A DNA stretch of 64,000 bases, taken from positions 6,925-70,924 of the forward strand of contig NZ_BMJJ01000007.1 of assembly GCF_014643375.1 (NCBI RefSeq). The letters run 5' to 3'. The notes below the pieces were generated by a model that made no database searches, was not told where the DNA came from, and worked only from the letters and a program-made list of their open reading frames with translations. The DNA is from Aureimonas glaciei (GTDB lineage: Bacteria > Pseudomonadota > Alphaproteobacteria > Rhizobiales > Rhizobiaceae). Below, piece by piece: positions 43,091-52,965 of this stretch (positions are counted from its first letter, which is position 1; each line of letters starts with the position of its first letter). The position numbers and the translations under genes are program-made.

Positions 43091-43765
43091 TTACTGTGCC
43101 GGTGCGCTCTTGGCGGCGGCCTGCGCCTCTTCGAACTTCTTGCGGCGGGCCTCGGCCTGCTGCTTCAGCGCGTCGTTCAGCTCCTGCTGGCGCTGCGCCA
43201 GTTCCGGCTGGGCGACGGGCGGGCCGTCATAGGCCTTGCTGAACCCCGACAAGGTGATCTTGATCGGGTTGGGCTGACGCTGGAAATTGATCGACGTCAC
43301 GGTCAGGCCATTGCCCTTCTTCATGCCGGCGATGATCGCGTCGGTCAGCTGGGCCTCGGCGATGCAGCGGTCGGGGAAGCAGACGGAATAGTTCATGCCC
43401 TGCGGCGCGCTCTGGTCGACCTGCATCTGGACGCCGGCCGGAATGACGCGGCCGGTGGGGACGACGACCTGCAGGACGCGCTGGTTGACCTTGCCCTTGA
43501 CGTCGATGAGGTTGATCGCGGTCACCAGCTGACGCGTGTCGGCGATCAGCGTGAACTGGGTGTTGCAGATGTCGTTGTCGCCCTGCTTGGTGCAGACCTT
43601 GAACCACTGCGGCGCGGAGCCGCCTGCAGCCGCCGCGGGAGCGGCAGGTGCGGCAGGTGCGGCGGCCTGGGCGGCGGCGGCGGTCATCCCCGCGCCGAGC
43701 ATCGCCAGAGCGATGGCCCCGGCGGCGAGCGCTTGGACGGGGGCGTTGTGCAAACGGATCTTCAC
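43091..43765 (-). CDS. Invasion-associated locus B (IalB) family protein
   Basis: A 224-residue exported protein starting at GTG 43765. Signal peptide to about residue 32, an Ala/Pro linker, then the IalB domain: WFKVCTKQGDNDICNTQF, VTAINLIDVKG, and YSVCFPDRCIAEAQL with paired cysteines likely to form disulfides. The C-terminal ~45 residues are a charged coiled coil (ELAQRQQELNDALKQQAEARRKKFEE, shown in part). Named after a Bartonella erythrocyte-invasion gene, the family is widespread in non-pathogenic Rhizobiales with unknown periplasmic function. Confidence 0.9.
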   Translation of the reverse strand: MKIRLHNAPVQALAAGAIALAMLGAGMTAAAAQAAAPAAPAAPAAAAGGSAPQWFKVCTKQGDNDICNTQFTLIADTRQLVTAINLIDVKGKVNQRVLQVVVPTGRVIPAGVQMQVDQSAPQGMNYSVCFPDRCIAEAQLTDAIIAGMKKGNGLTVTSINFQRQPNPIKITLSGFSKAYDGPPVAQPELAQRQQELNDALKQQAEARRKKFEEAQAAAKSAPAQ

Positions 43766-43952
43766 GGGTCGTGCTTCCTCTCGGGCGTCTATCTCAAGCG
43801 TGCTGACGGTTCCTTAGACCGTGTGGTGCTCTTTCGCAAATACGGCCGTTTGAAGGCTTTGGCGCTCGCGTCCGACGACCGGCACGCGGTAGGCAAAGCC
43901 ATGCGAAGCCGATAAGAATCCGCGCGACCCTCTACCGGAGAAATCACGTCCC

Positions 43953-45797
43953 ATGGCCTTTCGGATGCTCGTGCCGACCCTTGCCACCGCATTATTGGCC
44001 TTCACGGCCCTCGGCACGGCAGCCTTGTCCGCGCTGGCGGCGCCGATGCATGGCATCGCCATGCAGGGCGAGCCGAAGCTGCCGGCCGACTTCCCACATT
44101 TTCCCTTCGTCAATCCGGACGCGCCGCAGGGCGGGACGATGCACTACGGCGTGTTCGGCACCTTCGACAATCTCAGCCCGATCATCGTGCGCGGCGCGAC
44201 GACCACGGCGCGCGGCATCTGGGCGGATCCGGAATACGGCAATCTGGTCTTCGAGCCGCTGATGCAGCGCAGCCCGGACGAGCCCTTCACGCTCTATGGT
44301 CTTCTGGCCGAGAGCGTCGAGACGGACGACGCCCGCACCTTCGTCGAGTTCACCCTGGACCCCCGCGCGAAATTTTCCGACGGCAGACCGGTGACGGTGG
44401 AGGACGTTCTCTTCACCACCGACATGATGAAGCAGATCGGCATCGTCCGGCCGCAATACACCGCCTGGCTGCAGAAGGTGGACCGGATCGAGAAGGTCGG
44501 CGAACGCGGCGTGCGCTTCACCTTCAACGACAAGGCCGACCGCGAGCTGCCGCTGCTCTTGGCCGGTCTGCCGGTGTTGCCCGAACACGGCTTCGACCGC
44601 GCGACCTTCGAACGCACCACGCTCGAGCCGCTGATCGGCTCCGGCCCCTATGTCATCGACAAGGTCGAGCCCGGCCAGCGCATCACCTATCGCCGCAACC
44701 CCGATTACTGGGCCCGGGATCTGCCGGTGAAGCGCGGCGTCGACAACTACGACAGGATCGTGATCGAATATTTCCGCGACGCCAGCGCGCAGTTCGAGGC
44801 CTTCCAGAAGGGCCTCTACTACGTCTTCCCCGAGGGCAGCCCGCGCCATTGGCAGTCGGCTTACGATTTCCCGGCAGTCCGGGACGGGCGGGTGGTCAAG
44901 GAGACGTTCCAGACCGGCAAGCCCGCGGGGACCTACGGCTTCTTCTTCAACACGCGGCGGCCGGTGTTCCAGGACCGGGCGGTTCGGTCGGCGCTCGGCC
45001 TCCTCTTCGATTTCGAATGGGCCAACAAGAACCTCTATTTTGGCGCCTACAAGCGGGTGACGAGCTTCTTCGAGAACTCCGAGCTGTCCAGCGTCGGCAA
45101 GCCCGCGAGCGAAGCGGAAAAGGCGCTGCTGGCCCCCTTCCCCGACGCGGTCACGCCCGAGGTGATGGCGGGCACATGGCGTCCCGCGGTCAGCGATGGT
45201 TCGGGCAGCGATCGCCGCTTGTTGCGGCAGGCCGTCGAGCAGCTGAAGCAAGCCGGCTACAGCTTTGCCGGCGGCAAGATGGTCGGCCCGGGTGGCCAGC
45301 CGCTCGCCTTCGAGATCCTCGCCCAGAACGCCGACCAGGCGCGGATCGCGCAGGGCTTTGCCGGCACGCTCTCGCGCATCGGCGTCGGCGTCAACATCCG
45401 GCAGGTCGATGACGCGCAGTATCAGCTGCGCAAGCAGGGGTTCGACTACGACATGCTGATGTCGTCCTTCACCTCCTCGCTGTCGCCGGGTGCCGAACAG
45501 CGCGGCCGCTGGGGCTCGGGCGCGCGCGACGCCAACGGATCGTTCAACTTCGCCGGCACGGCGGAGCCGGCGATCGACGCGCTGATCGACGCGATGACGC
45601 AGGCCCGCAGCCGTGAGGATTTTGTCGCAGCCGTGCGTGCTTACGACCGCGTGCTGATCTCCGGCCAGTACATCGTGCCGCTGTTCTACATCCCCGACCA
45701 GTGGCTCGCCCGCTGGAGTTTCATCAAACATCCCGAGGTGACGCCACTGACGGGGTATTACCTGCCTTCGTTCTGGCGCGAGTCGACGAGCGAGTAG
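43953..45797 (+). CDS. Family 5 extracellular solute-binding protein (YejA-like)
   Basis: A 614-residue SBP_bac_5 protein. Signal peptide to about residue 28; mature start MHGIAMQGEPKLPADF. Family features include FDNLSPIIVRG, FEPLMQRSPDEPF, FTLDPRAKFSDGRPVTVEDV and RRNPDYWARDLPV. YejA-type members bind oligopeptides or microcin C-like compounds for an ABC importer. The permease and ATPase genes that usually follow are absent here; a mosaic repeat follows instead. It must use a transporter encoded elsewhere or be an orphan. Confidence 0.92.
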   Translation: MAFRMLVPTLATALLAFTALGTAALSALAAPMHGIAMQGEPKLPADFPHFPFVNPDAPQGGTMHYGVFGTFDNLSPIIVRGATTTARGIWADPEYGNLVFEPLMQRSPDEPFTLYGLLAESVETDDARTFVEFTLDPRAKFSDGRPVTVEDVLFTTDMMKQIGIVRPQYTAWLQKVDRIEKVGERGVRFTFNDKADRELPLLLAGLPVLPEHGFDRATFERTTLEPLIGSGPYVIDKVEPGQRITYRRNPDYWARDLPVKRGVDNYDRIVIEYFRDASAQFEAFQKGLYYVFPEGSPRHWQSAYDFPAVRDGRVVKETFQTGKPAGTYGFFFNTRRPVFQDRAVRSALGLLFDFEWANKNLYFGAYKRVTSFFENSELSSVGKPASEAEKALLAPFPDAVTPEVMAGTWRPAVSDGSGSDRRLLRQAVEQLKQAGYSFAGGKMVGPGGQPLAFEILAQNADQARIAQGFAGTLSRIGVGVNIRQVDDAQYQLRKQGFDYDMLMSSFTSSLSPGAEQRGRWGSGARDANGSFNFAGTAEPAIDALIDAMTQARSREDFVAAVRAYDRVLISGQYIVPLFYIPDQWLARWSFIKHPEVTPLTGYYLPSFWRESTSE

Positions 45798-45830
45798 CCG
45801 TCGGTGGATACTGGCTTCTTCTCCCGGGTG

Positions 45831-46031
45831 GAAGAAAATGGTCCTGACGCCTTCGCTCGCAGGATCTCGATCGTCGACGTGGGCGACAAGCTTCTTCTCC
45901 CCTCTGGGGAGAAGGTCGCGGCAGCGGGATGAGGGGAGCGCCGTCGGCGGTCGTCCTGACGCGTCGGCCCCCTCATCCGGCCCTTCGGGCCACCTTCTCC
46001 CCCATGGGGAGAAGAAAATGGTCCTGACGCC
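45831..46031. repeat. Rhizobial-type intergenic palindromic mosaic repeat (RIME-like)
   Basis: Two palindromes built on CTTCTCCCC/GGGGAGAAG lie at about 45894-45914 and 45993-46014. Between them are GCGGGATGAGGGG and its partner CCCCTCATCCGGCCCTTCGG, as in intergenic mosaic elements of rhizobia. A 21-bp perfect direct repeat (GAAGAAAATGGTCCTGACGCC) follows a palindrome remnant at 45831-45851 and again at 46011-46031, so the right end with its flank is present twice. Confidence 0.8.
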
Positions 46032-46037
46032 GCTGCG

Positions 46038-46655
46038 TTACACGATCCCCCGCCAGACCTCTTCGTGGCTGCCGCCATGGTTCGCCATGCCGGGCTTCGT
46101 CAGGCAGCCCTTCGGCGCGACGAAACTGTCGATCCGCCGGACAGGACGCTCGTGCCACGAGAGATTGAAGGCGAAGTAGCGCGGGAAGAACTGCATTGAC
46201 GCATAGGGTAGATGGTCGTGAATCCACCAGGCGAGCCGCTGCCAATCACCCGGTGCCTGGAAGCGGTCCCAGAAAGCCGGGACGACAACGCAGGCGGTCG
46301 CACCCATGCAGCCATCTGCATCGCGCCGATCCCAGATGTGGCCCGCAACGTCGTTGGCGGCGCAGTTGTAGCCCGCCTTGCCCGCTCGCTGCTGCGCGCA
46401 GCCAAAACCGTTGACCTCCACCGAGCGGTAGGAGGAGCGCACCGCCAGCCGGCCGAAGACGTCCTGCAACGGTTCGAGAAGATCCTCGCAGAGCCGCGTA
46501 CCGGCGGCGATCGCGAGGTCGGGGTCGTCCGGCAGGTTGGCGAGGCGGTGAATCGTCGCGATGTCGGAATACAGGAAGTCGCGCATGAAGAAGGTCTTCG
46601 ACAGCCGCGTCCGGCCGAAGTCGGTCAGCGCCTGAACCGATTGTGGTTTCCGCAT
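46038..46655 (-). CDS. Conserved hypothetical protein, possible M15-like peptidase fold
   Basis: A 205-residue soluble protein (ATG 46655 behind GAGGGGACAGCGG). It contains CEDLLEPLQDVFGRLAVRSSYRS near residue 55-77, a pattern like the first half of peptidase M15 domains, then NCAANDVAGHIWDRRDADGCMGA and WWIHDHLPYASMQFF. His and Asp residues in GHIWDRRDADG could bind zinc. I know similar proteins from alphaproteobacteria, unnamed or labelled M15-like, but the catalytic set is not certain. Stands alone between the repeat and mfd. Confidence 0.55.
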   Translation of the reverse strand: MRKPQSVQALTDFGRTRLSKTFFMRDFLYSDIATIHRLANLPDDPDLAIAAGTRLCEDLLEPLQDVFGRLAVRSSYRSVEVNGFGCAQQRAGKAGYNCAANDVAGHIWDRRDADGCMGATACVVVPAFWDRFQAPGDWQRLAWWIHDHLPYASMQFFPRYFAFNLSWHERPVRRIDSFVAPKGCLTKPGMANHGGSHEEVWRGIV

Positions 46656-46830
46656 CCGCTGTCCCCTCGCATCGGCCCCGATCGGCGGAGGACAGCAGAG
46701 GCGAATCGCGGCGGGCCCGCAACCCGATTTCCGGGAACGGCGCCCGTAGGCGCCCTGCCCGATCACCGGCGTGCAGCGGCCGCTGTCAGGCCGCGCCGGC
46801 CATCGGCCCGGGCCGGATGGTCGTCGCCCC

Positions 46831-49800
46831 TCACGCCGCCTTCTTCACCGCCTCCTCGGCAAAACGCGCGAGCTGCGTGGCGATGGTCGCGGCGCCGGCG
46901 AGGCGCTTGGCCGGCTCCGTCCAGTCGCGCATGAGCACGATCGACTGGTCCGGCCGGATTTTGGCCGCCGCGCCCTGCTCCGAGATGTAGCGCACCAGCG
47001 CGATCGGGTTGGCAAAAGTCTTGTCGCGGAACTGCACGACGAGGCCCTTCGGGCCTGCATCGAGCTTTTCGATATTGGCGCGTCGGCACAGTGCCTTGAT
47101 GTAGACGACCTTCAGAAGGTGCTCGACCTCGTCCGGCAGCGGGCCGAAACGATCGATCATCTCGGCGCCGAAAGCGTCGATCTCGCGGATGTCGGAGAGA
47201 TCGGCAAGGCGCCGGTAGAGGCTCATGCGCAGCTGCAGGTCGGGGACGTAGGTTTCCGGGATCATCACGGCGCTGCCGAGGCTGATCATCGGCGACCACT
47301 GGCCGTCGCCGACGTCCGGCTCGCCCTTCATCTCGGCCACGGCCTCCTCCAGCATCTGCTGGTAGAGCTCGAATCCGACTTCCTTGACGTGGCCGCTCTG
47401 CTCGTCGCCGAGGAGGTTGCCAGCGCCGCGCTGGTCTAGGTCGTGGCTGGCGAGCTGGAAACCGGCGCCGAGCGTATCCAGCGACTGCAGCACCTTCAGC
47501 CGGCGGTCGGCCTGGGCGGTCAGCGTCTTGTTGGCGGGAATCGTCATCAGCGCATAGGCGCGCAGCTTCGAGCGGCCGACACGGCCGCGCAGCTGGTAGA
47601 GCTGGGCGAGGCCGAACATGTCGGCGCGGTGGACGATCATCGTGTTGGCCGAGGGGATGTCGAGGCCGGATTCGACGATCGTCGTCGACAGCAGCACGTC
47701 ATACTGGCCCTCGTAGAAGGCGTTCATGATGTCCTCGAGCTCGCCCGCCCCCATCTGGCCATGGGCGACCGCAACCTTCAGCTCCGGCACGTGCTCGGAC
47801 AGGAAGTCGTGGATCCCCTTGAGGTCGGCGAGGCGCGGAACGACGTAAAAGCTCTGGCCGCCGCGGTAGCGCTCGCGCAGCAGCGTCTCGCGCACCACCA
47901 GCGGGTCGAATGGCGTGATGAAGGTGCGCACGGCCATGCGGTCGACCGGCGCCGTGGTGATCAGCGACAGTTCGCGCACGCCGGTCAGCGCCAGCTGCAG
48001 CGTCCGCGGAATCGGCGTCGCCGACAGCGTCAGCACGTGGACGTCGCTCTTCAGCTCCTTCAGCCGCTCCTTGTGGCGGACGCCAAAGTGCTGCTCCTCG
48101 TCGATGATGAGAAGGCCGATGTTCTTGAAGGTGACGCCCTTGCCAAGCAGCGCGTGGGTGCCGACGACGATGTCGATCGTCCCGTCGGTGAGGCCCTTTT
48201 TTGTCGCCGCGAGATCCTTCGCCGTGACGAGGCGCGAGGCCTGGGCGACGTTCAGCGGCAGGCCGTGGAAGCGCTCGGAGAAGGTCTTGAAATGCTGGCG
48301 GGCGAGCAGCGTCGTCGGCACCACCACGGCCACCTGCAGGCCGTTCATCGCGGCGGTGAAGGCGGCGCGCAGCGCCACTTCCGTCTTGCCGAAGCCGACA
48401 TCGCCGCAGACGAGGCGGTCCATCGGACGGCCGAGCGCGAGATCGTCGGCGACGGCGTCGATGGCGCTCTGCTGGTCCTCGGTCTCCTCATAGGGAAAGC
48501 GCGCGGCGAACTCGCCGGACAGGCCTTCGGGCGGCAGGAGTTTCGGCGCGCCGCGGGTCTGGCGCTCGGCGGCGATGCGAATGAGGCCGCCGGCCATGTC
48601 GAGCAGCCGCTTCTTCAGCTTGGCCTTGCGCGCCTGCCAGGCGCCGCCGCCGAGCTTGTCGAGAATGGTCTCCGAGCCCTCGCCGCCATAGCGCGAGAGG
48701 AGCTCGATGTTCTCGACCGGCAGGAACAGGCGGTCGTCGCCGGCGTAGCGGATTTCCAGGCAGTCGTGCGGGGCGCCGGCGGCCTGGATCGAGCGCAGGC
48801 CGACGAAGCGGCCGATGCCGTGATCGACATGGACGACGATGTCGTTCTCGTCGAGGCCGGAAACCTCGGCGATGAAATCGGCGCCGCGCTTCTTGCGGCG
48901 GGCTCTTCGCACCAGTCGGTCGCCGAGGATGTCCTGTTCGGCGATGACGGCGATGCGGTCGGTCTCGAAACCGGCCTCGATGCCGAGCACGGCCGTGGCG
49001 ACGAGGTTCTTCGGCGCCTCCAGCGCCTGCTTGAAGCTCTCGACCGCCTTGAGGCCCCCGAGACCGTGTTCCTCGACGACCTGCACCAGGCGCTCGCGCG
49101 TGCCCTCCGACCAGGCGGCGAGGATCACCTTCAGGCCATTCGCCCGGAGCGTCGAGATATGCTCGACGGCGCGCTCGAAGACGTTGACGTCGCCCGCCGC
49201 GCGCTCGGCGGAGAAATTGCGGCCGCGGCTGACGTCGAGGTTCACCGTGTCGCGCCCGCCGGTATCGGGCAGCGCGAAGGCCGACAGCCGCACCGGATCG
49301 GCGCTGGCGATGCCGCCGATCAGCTCGTCCTCTGAAAGGTAAAGCTCGTCCGGATCGACCGGGTGGTACGGGACCGCCTCGCTCGTCCCCTCGCCCGCGC
49401 CCCGCTTGCGGCTCTCGTAATGGTCCTGGATGGTCTTGCGGCGCTCGGCCACGGCCTCCAGCACGAGATGGTCGAGGACGATGGGGAAGCCGGCGCAGTA
49501 GTCGAAGAGCGTGTCCAGCTTTTCGTAGAACAGCGGCAGCCAGTGCTCCATGCCGGAGAATCGGCGCCCCTCGCTGATCGCAGCATAAAGACCGTCATTG
49601 CGCAGCGGCGCGCCGAAACGCTTGAGGTAGTTGGTGCGGAAGCGGCTGATCGTCTCGTCCTTCAGCGACACTTCGCTGACGGGGGCGAGCTCAAAACTCT
49701 TGCGCTGGGCGGTGGTGCGCTGGGTGGCGGGATCGAAGGTCCGGATTGATTCCAGCGTGTCGCCGAAGAAGTCGAGCCGGATCGGCTCCTCGTCGCTCGG

Positions 49801-50340
49801 CGCGAACAGGTCGAGAATGCCGCCGCGCACGGCGAATTCGCCGCGCTCGCGCACGGTGGCCACACGCTCGAAGCCGCCGCGCTGCAGCACCTTGACGATG
49901 TGGTCCATGGCGATGCGGCCGCTCGCCTTGGCCGAGATCGTCTCGTCGGCCAGCACCTGCGCCGGCGGCATTTTCTGCAGTAGGGCATTGGCGGTGGTGA
50001 GGATCAGCGCGCGGTGCGGTTCGGCGCGCAGATTGCCGAGCGCCGTCATCGCCGAGAGGCGCATGGCCGCGGCATCGGCGGAGGGGCCGACGCGGTCGTA
50101 GGGCAGGCAGTCCCAGGCGGGCAGCGAGATGACCGGCAGGTCGGGCGCGACGAAGCGGAGCGCGTCCTCGAGCTCGGCCATGCGGTTGCCGTTGCGCATG
50201 ACGAAGATCAGCGGCTTCTTCGGCGCCCGCTGCCGGGCGATCTCGGCGAGCAGGAAGGGCTCGTAGCCGTCGAGCACATTGCCGATCGACAGGCCGTGGC
50301 CGCCGCCGAGGGCCTTTGCCAGGCGCTCCTGGTTCTTCAT
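46831..50340 (-). CDS. mfd: Transcription-repair coupling factor Mfd
   Basis: A 1169-residue protein of full length. UvrB-homology region at the N-terminus, RNA polymerase interaction domain around residues 490-560 (VVHVDHGIGRFVGLRSI), then RecG-like translocase motifs: Walker A GDVGFGKTEVALRAAF near 640 and DEEQHFGVRHKERLK near 747, VVESGLDIPSANT and the TRG motif region, and a C-terminal TRCF domain. It removes stalled RNA polymerase and recruits UvrA. Its ATG overlaps the stop of sdhE (ATGA), so they form an operon. Confidence 0.97.
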   Translation of the reverse strand: MKNQERLAKALGGGHGLSIGNVLDGYEPFLLAEIARQRAPKKPLIFVMRNGNRMAELEDALRFVAPDLPVISLPAWDCLPYDRVGPSADAAAMRLSAMTALGNLRAEPHRALILTTANALLQKMPPAQVLADETISAKASGRIAMDHIVKVLQRGGFERVATVRERGEFAVRGGILDLFAPSDEEPIRLDFFGDTLESIRTFDPATQRTTAQRKSFELAPVSEVSLKDETISRFRTNYLKRFGAPLRNDGLYAAISEGRRFSGMEHWLPLFYEKLDTLFDYCAGFPIVLDHLVLEAVAERRKTIQDHYESRKRGAGEGTSEAVPYHPVDPDELYLSEDELIGGIASADPVRLSAFALPDTGGRDTVNLDVSRGRNFSAERAAGDVNVFERAVEHISTLRANGLKVILAAWSEGTRERLVQVVEEHGLGGLKAVESFKQALEAPKNLVATAVLGIEAGFETDRIAVIAEQDILGDRLVRRARRKKRGADFIAEVSGLDENDIVVHVDHGIGRFVGLRSIQAAGAPHDCLEIRYAGDDRLFLPVENIELLSRYGGEGSETILDKLGGGAWQARKAKLKKRLLDMAGGLIRIAAERQTRGAPKLLPPEGLSGEFAARFPYEETEDQQSAIDAVADDLALGRPMDRLVCGDVGFGKTEVALRAAFTAAMNGLQVAVVVPTTLLARQHFKTFSERFHGLPLNVAQASRLVTAKDLAATKKGLTDGTIDIVVGTHALLGKGVTFKNIGLLIIDEEQHFGVRHKERLKELKSDVHVLTLSATPIPRTLQLALTGVRELSLITTAPVDRMAVRTFITPFDPLVVRETLLRERYRGGQSFYVVPRLADLKGIHDFLSEHVPELKVAVAHGQMGAGELEDIMNAFYEGQYDVLLSTTIVESGLDIPSANTMIVHRADMFGLAQLYQLRGRVGRSKLRAYALMTIPANKTLTAQADRRLKVLQSLDTLGAGFQLASHDLDQRGAGNLLGDEQSGHVKEVGFELYQQMLEEAVAEMKGEPDVGDGQWSPMISLGSAVMIPETYVPDLQLRMSLYRRLADLSDIREIDAFGAEMIDRFGPLPDEVEHLLKVVYIKALCRRANIEKLDAGPKGLVVQFRDKTFANPIALVRYISEQGAAAKIRPDQSIVLMRDWTEPAKRLAGAATIATQLARFAEEAVKKAA

Positions 50341-50633
50341 CGCGCGACCGCTCCGTCGACGGCGCAGAAGCCCTTGATGCGGCGATAGAGCGGCGTGTCG
50401 AAAGCTTGGGGCACGGCGATTTCGTCGGTCAGCCACATGAAGACATCGCGGTCGATGGCATCCAGCAGCAGCTCGAAATCGCTGAGTTCGCTGTCGCTGA
50501 GGTCCGAAATCTCGGCGTCGGCGAATCGGCCGAAGACGAGGTCCATCTCGCGCATGCCGCGGTGCCAGGAGCGGAACAGGGCGCGCCTGCGGCGGACGTC
50601 GAGATCGGTGGAGGAGCGGCGCGTGCCTGACAT
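50337..50633 (-). CDS. sdhE: FAD assembly factor SdhE
   Basis: A 98-residue protein with the SdhE/DUF339 signature: RRRALFRSWHRGMREMDLVFGRF, containing the conserved RG-x2-E motif (RGMREMD), then a helical C-terminus DRDVFMWLTDEIAVPQ. It flavinylates succinate dehydrogenase SdhA. ATG 50633 fits the family; the upstream extension to 50735 does not. It is divergent from recG and precedes mfd, an order known in alphaproteobacteria. Confidence 0.92.
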   Translation of the reverse strand: MSGTRRSSTDLDVRRRRALFRSWHRGMREMDLVFGRFADAEISDLSDSELSDFELLLDAIDRDVFMWLTDEIAVPQAFDTPLYRRIKGFCAVDGAVAR

Positions 50634-50764
50634 GACATATCCGATGCTGGGATTGTGCTCCGTATATAGGGAGCGTTCGGCAGTGTCAGCCCATTGTCCG
50701 ATTTGATGAGCCGCCTCCATGGCCGCCCTTGTCACCGCGGCAAGAGCCTATAAACCTGCCGCGC

Positions 50765-52870
50765 ATGCGCCCCTCGCTTCTCGATCCCCTCTTCGCCCCG
50801 GTGACCACGCTCGACGGCGTCGGGCCGAAGCTTGCCGGCCTGCTGAAGACGCTGCTCCTGCCTTCGGGTTCGGACGCCGCTCTTCGGGTGCGCGACCTTC
50901 TGCTGCACTTGCCCTCCAGCGTCGTCGACCGGCGCCAGCGCGGCGAGATCGCGATGGCGCCGGAGGGCGGGATCGTCACCCTCACCGTGCGCATCGATCG
51001 CCACCAGGCGCCGGGCCGCGCCTCGACCATGCCCTACCGGGTGTTCGCGCAGGACGAGACCGGCGAGATCGCCCTCACCTATTTCCGCGCCCAGTCCGGC
51101 TGGATGGAAAAGCTGCTGCCGGTGGGCGAAACCATGGTCGTTTCGGGCCGGGTCGAGTGGTTCAACGGCCGGCCGCAGATGGTCCATCCCGACTTCGTCT
51201 GCAGCCTCGAAGAGGCCGAGACGCTGCCGCTGGTCGAGCCGGTCTATCCGCTCACCGCCGGCCTGTCGGCCAAGGTCCTGCGCAAGGCGATCGCGGCGAG
51301 CCTCGCCGAAGTGCCCGTGCTGGCCGAATGGATCGATCCGGCCATCGTCGCCAAGCACTCGTTTCCCCCGTTCAAGACGGCGCTGGACCGCCTCCACGCG
51401 CCGGAGGACGCGCTGGCGATCGACCCGCTCGGCGCGCCCTGGCGGCGGCTCGCCTATGACGAGTTCCTGGCCGGCCAGCTGGCGCTGGCACTGGCGCGCC
51501 AGAAGGTGAAGAAGGCGCGTGGCCGGCCGCTGAAGGGCGACGGCAGCCGGACGAAACGCGTCATCGCCGCCCTGCCCTTCACGCTGACCGAGGGCCAGGC
51601 CCAGGCCATCGCGGAGATCGAGGCCGACATGGCCGATGGCGAGCGCATGCTGCGCCTCCTCCAGGGAGATGTCGGTGCCGGCAAGACGGTGGTGGCGCTG
51701 ATGGCTATGGCGCGCGCCGCCGAGGCCGGCGCGCAATCGGCGCTGCTCGCGCCGACGGAAATTCTCGCCCGCCAGCATGCGCAGGGCCTTGCCGCCTATG
51801 CGGAGGCCGCGGGTCTGCACATGACCCTCCTCACCGGCCGCGACACTGGTCGCACGCGGACGGAAAAGCTCGCGGCGATCGCCGAGGGGCGCACCGACAT
51901 CGTCGTCGGCACCCATGCGCTGTTCCAGGACGCGGTCGAGTATCACGACCTCGGCCTCGTCGTCGTCGACGAGCAGCACCGTTTCGGCGTCCACCAGCGC
52001 CTCAGCCTGACGGCCAAGGGCCGGACGCCCGATCTTCTGGTGATGACCGCGACACCGATCCCGCGCACGCTGGTGCTCGCCGCCTTCGGCGACATGGACG
52101 TCTCGAAACTCCAGGGCAAGCCGGCCGGGCGCAAGCCGATCACCACCGTCGCCGTGCCGATGGAGCGCCTGTCCGAGATCGTGGCCCGCGCCGGCAAGGC
52201 GATGGACGACGGCGACAAGCTTTATTGGGTCTGCCCGCTCGTCGAGGAATCGGAAAAGAGCGACCTGATGGCGGCCGAGGAGCGCCACCGCCAGCTCGCC
52301 GGCATCTTTGGCGACCGCGTCGGCCTCGTGCACGGGCGCATGACCGGCGAGGAGAAGGACGCCGCCATGGCCGACTTCAAGTCCGGCCGCACCCGCATCA
52401 TCGTCGCCACCACGGTGATCGAGGTCGGCGTCGACGTGCCGGACGCCACCATCATCGTCATCGAGCACGCCGAGCGTTTTGGCCTGTCGCAGCTGCACCA
52501 GCTGCGTGGCCGCGTCGGGCGCGGGTCCAAGCCCTCGTCCTGCGTCCTCCTCTACCGCGCGCCCCTCGGCGAGACGGCGAAGGCGCGCATCGCGGTGATG
52601 CGCGAGACGGAGGACGGCTTTCGCATCGCCGAGGAGGATTTGAAGCTGCGCGGCGAAGGCGACCTGCTCGGCACAAAACAATCCGGCCTGCCCGGCTTTC
52701 GCGTCGCCCGGGTCGAGGTCCACGGCGATCTCCTGGAGACCGCGCGCGACGATGCCCGCCTCGTTCTCACCCGCGACCCCGAACTCGAGACGCCGCGCGG
52801 CGAGGCGCTGCGCACGCTGCTCTATCTGTTCGGGCGGGACGACGCGATCCGGCTCCTGCGCGCGGGCTGA
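50765..52870 (+). CDS. recG: ATP-dependent DNA helicase RecG
   Basis: A 701-residue helicase. N-terminal wedge domain (LTVRIDRHQAPGRASTMPYRV), Walker A LLQGDVGAGKTVVALMAMA near residue 300, DEQHRFGVHQR near 401, TATPIPRTL, and TTVIEVGVDVPDATIIVIEHAERFG with QLRGRVGRG later. It processes stalled forks and branched DNA. ATG 50765 is chosen to match family length and N-terminus (MRPSLLDPLFAPVTTLDGVGP). Confidence 0.97.
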   Translation: MRPSLLDPLFAPVTTLDGVGPKLAGLLKTLLLPSGSDAALRVRDLLLHLPSSVVDRRQRGEIAMAPEGGIVTLTVRIDRHQAPGRASTMPYRVFAQDETGEIALTYFRAQSGWMEKLLPVGETMVVSGRVEWFNGRPQMVHPDFVCSLEEAETLPLVEPVYPLTAGLSAKVLRKAIAASLAEVPVLAEWIDPAIVAKHSFPPFKTALDRLHAPEDALAIDPLGAPWRRLAYDEFLAGQLALALARQKVKKARGRPLKGDGSRTKRVIAALPFTLTEGQAQAIAEIEADMADGERMLRLLQGDVGAGKTVVALMAMARAAEAGAQSALLAPTEILARQHAQGLAAYAEAAGLHMTLLTGRDTGRTRTEKLAAIAEGRTDIVVGTHALFQDAVEYHDLGLVVVDEQHRFGVHQRLSLTAKGRTPDLLVMTATPIPRTLVLAAFGDMDVSKLQGKPAGRKPITTVAVPMERLSEIVARAGKAMDDGDKLYWVCPLVEESEKSDLMAAEERHRQLAGIFGDRVGLVHGRMTGEEKDAAMADFKSGRTRIIVATTVIEVGVDVPDATIIVIEHAERFGLSQLHQLRGRVGRGSKPSSCVLLYRAPLGETAKARIAVMRETEDGFRIAEEDLKLRGEGDLLGTKQSGLPGFRVARVEVHGDLLETARDDARLVLTRDPELETPRGEALRTLLYLFGRDDAIRLLRAG

Positions 52871-52965
52871 AAGCCGAGACTGCGGCCGCCGACACGGCCG
52901 GCGTCAGTGCTCCGCGCGGACGCGGGCCTCCGATGCGAAAGCGCCAGGCCGCAAAGCCGCGCTGT

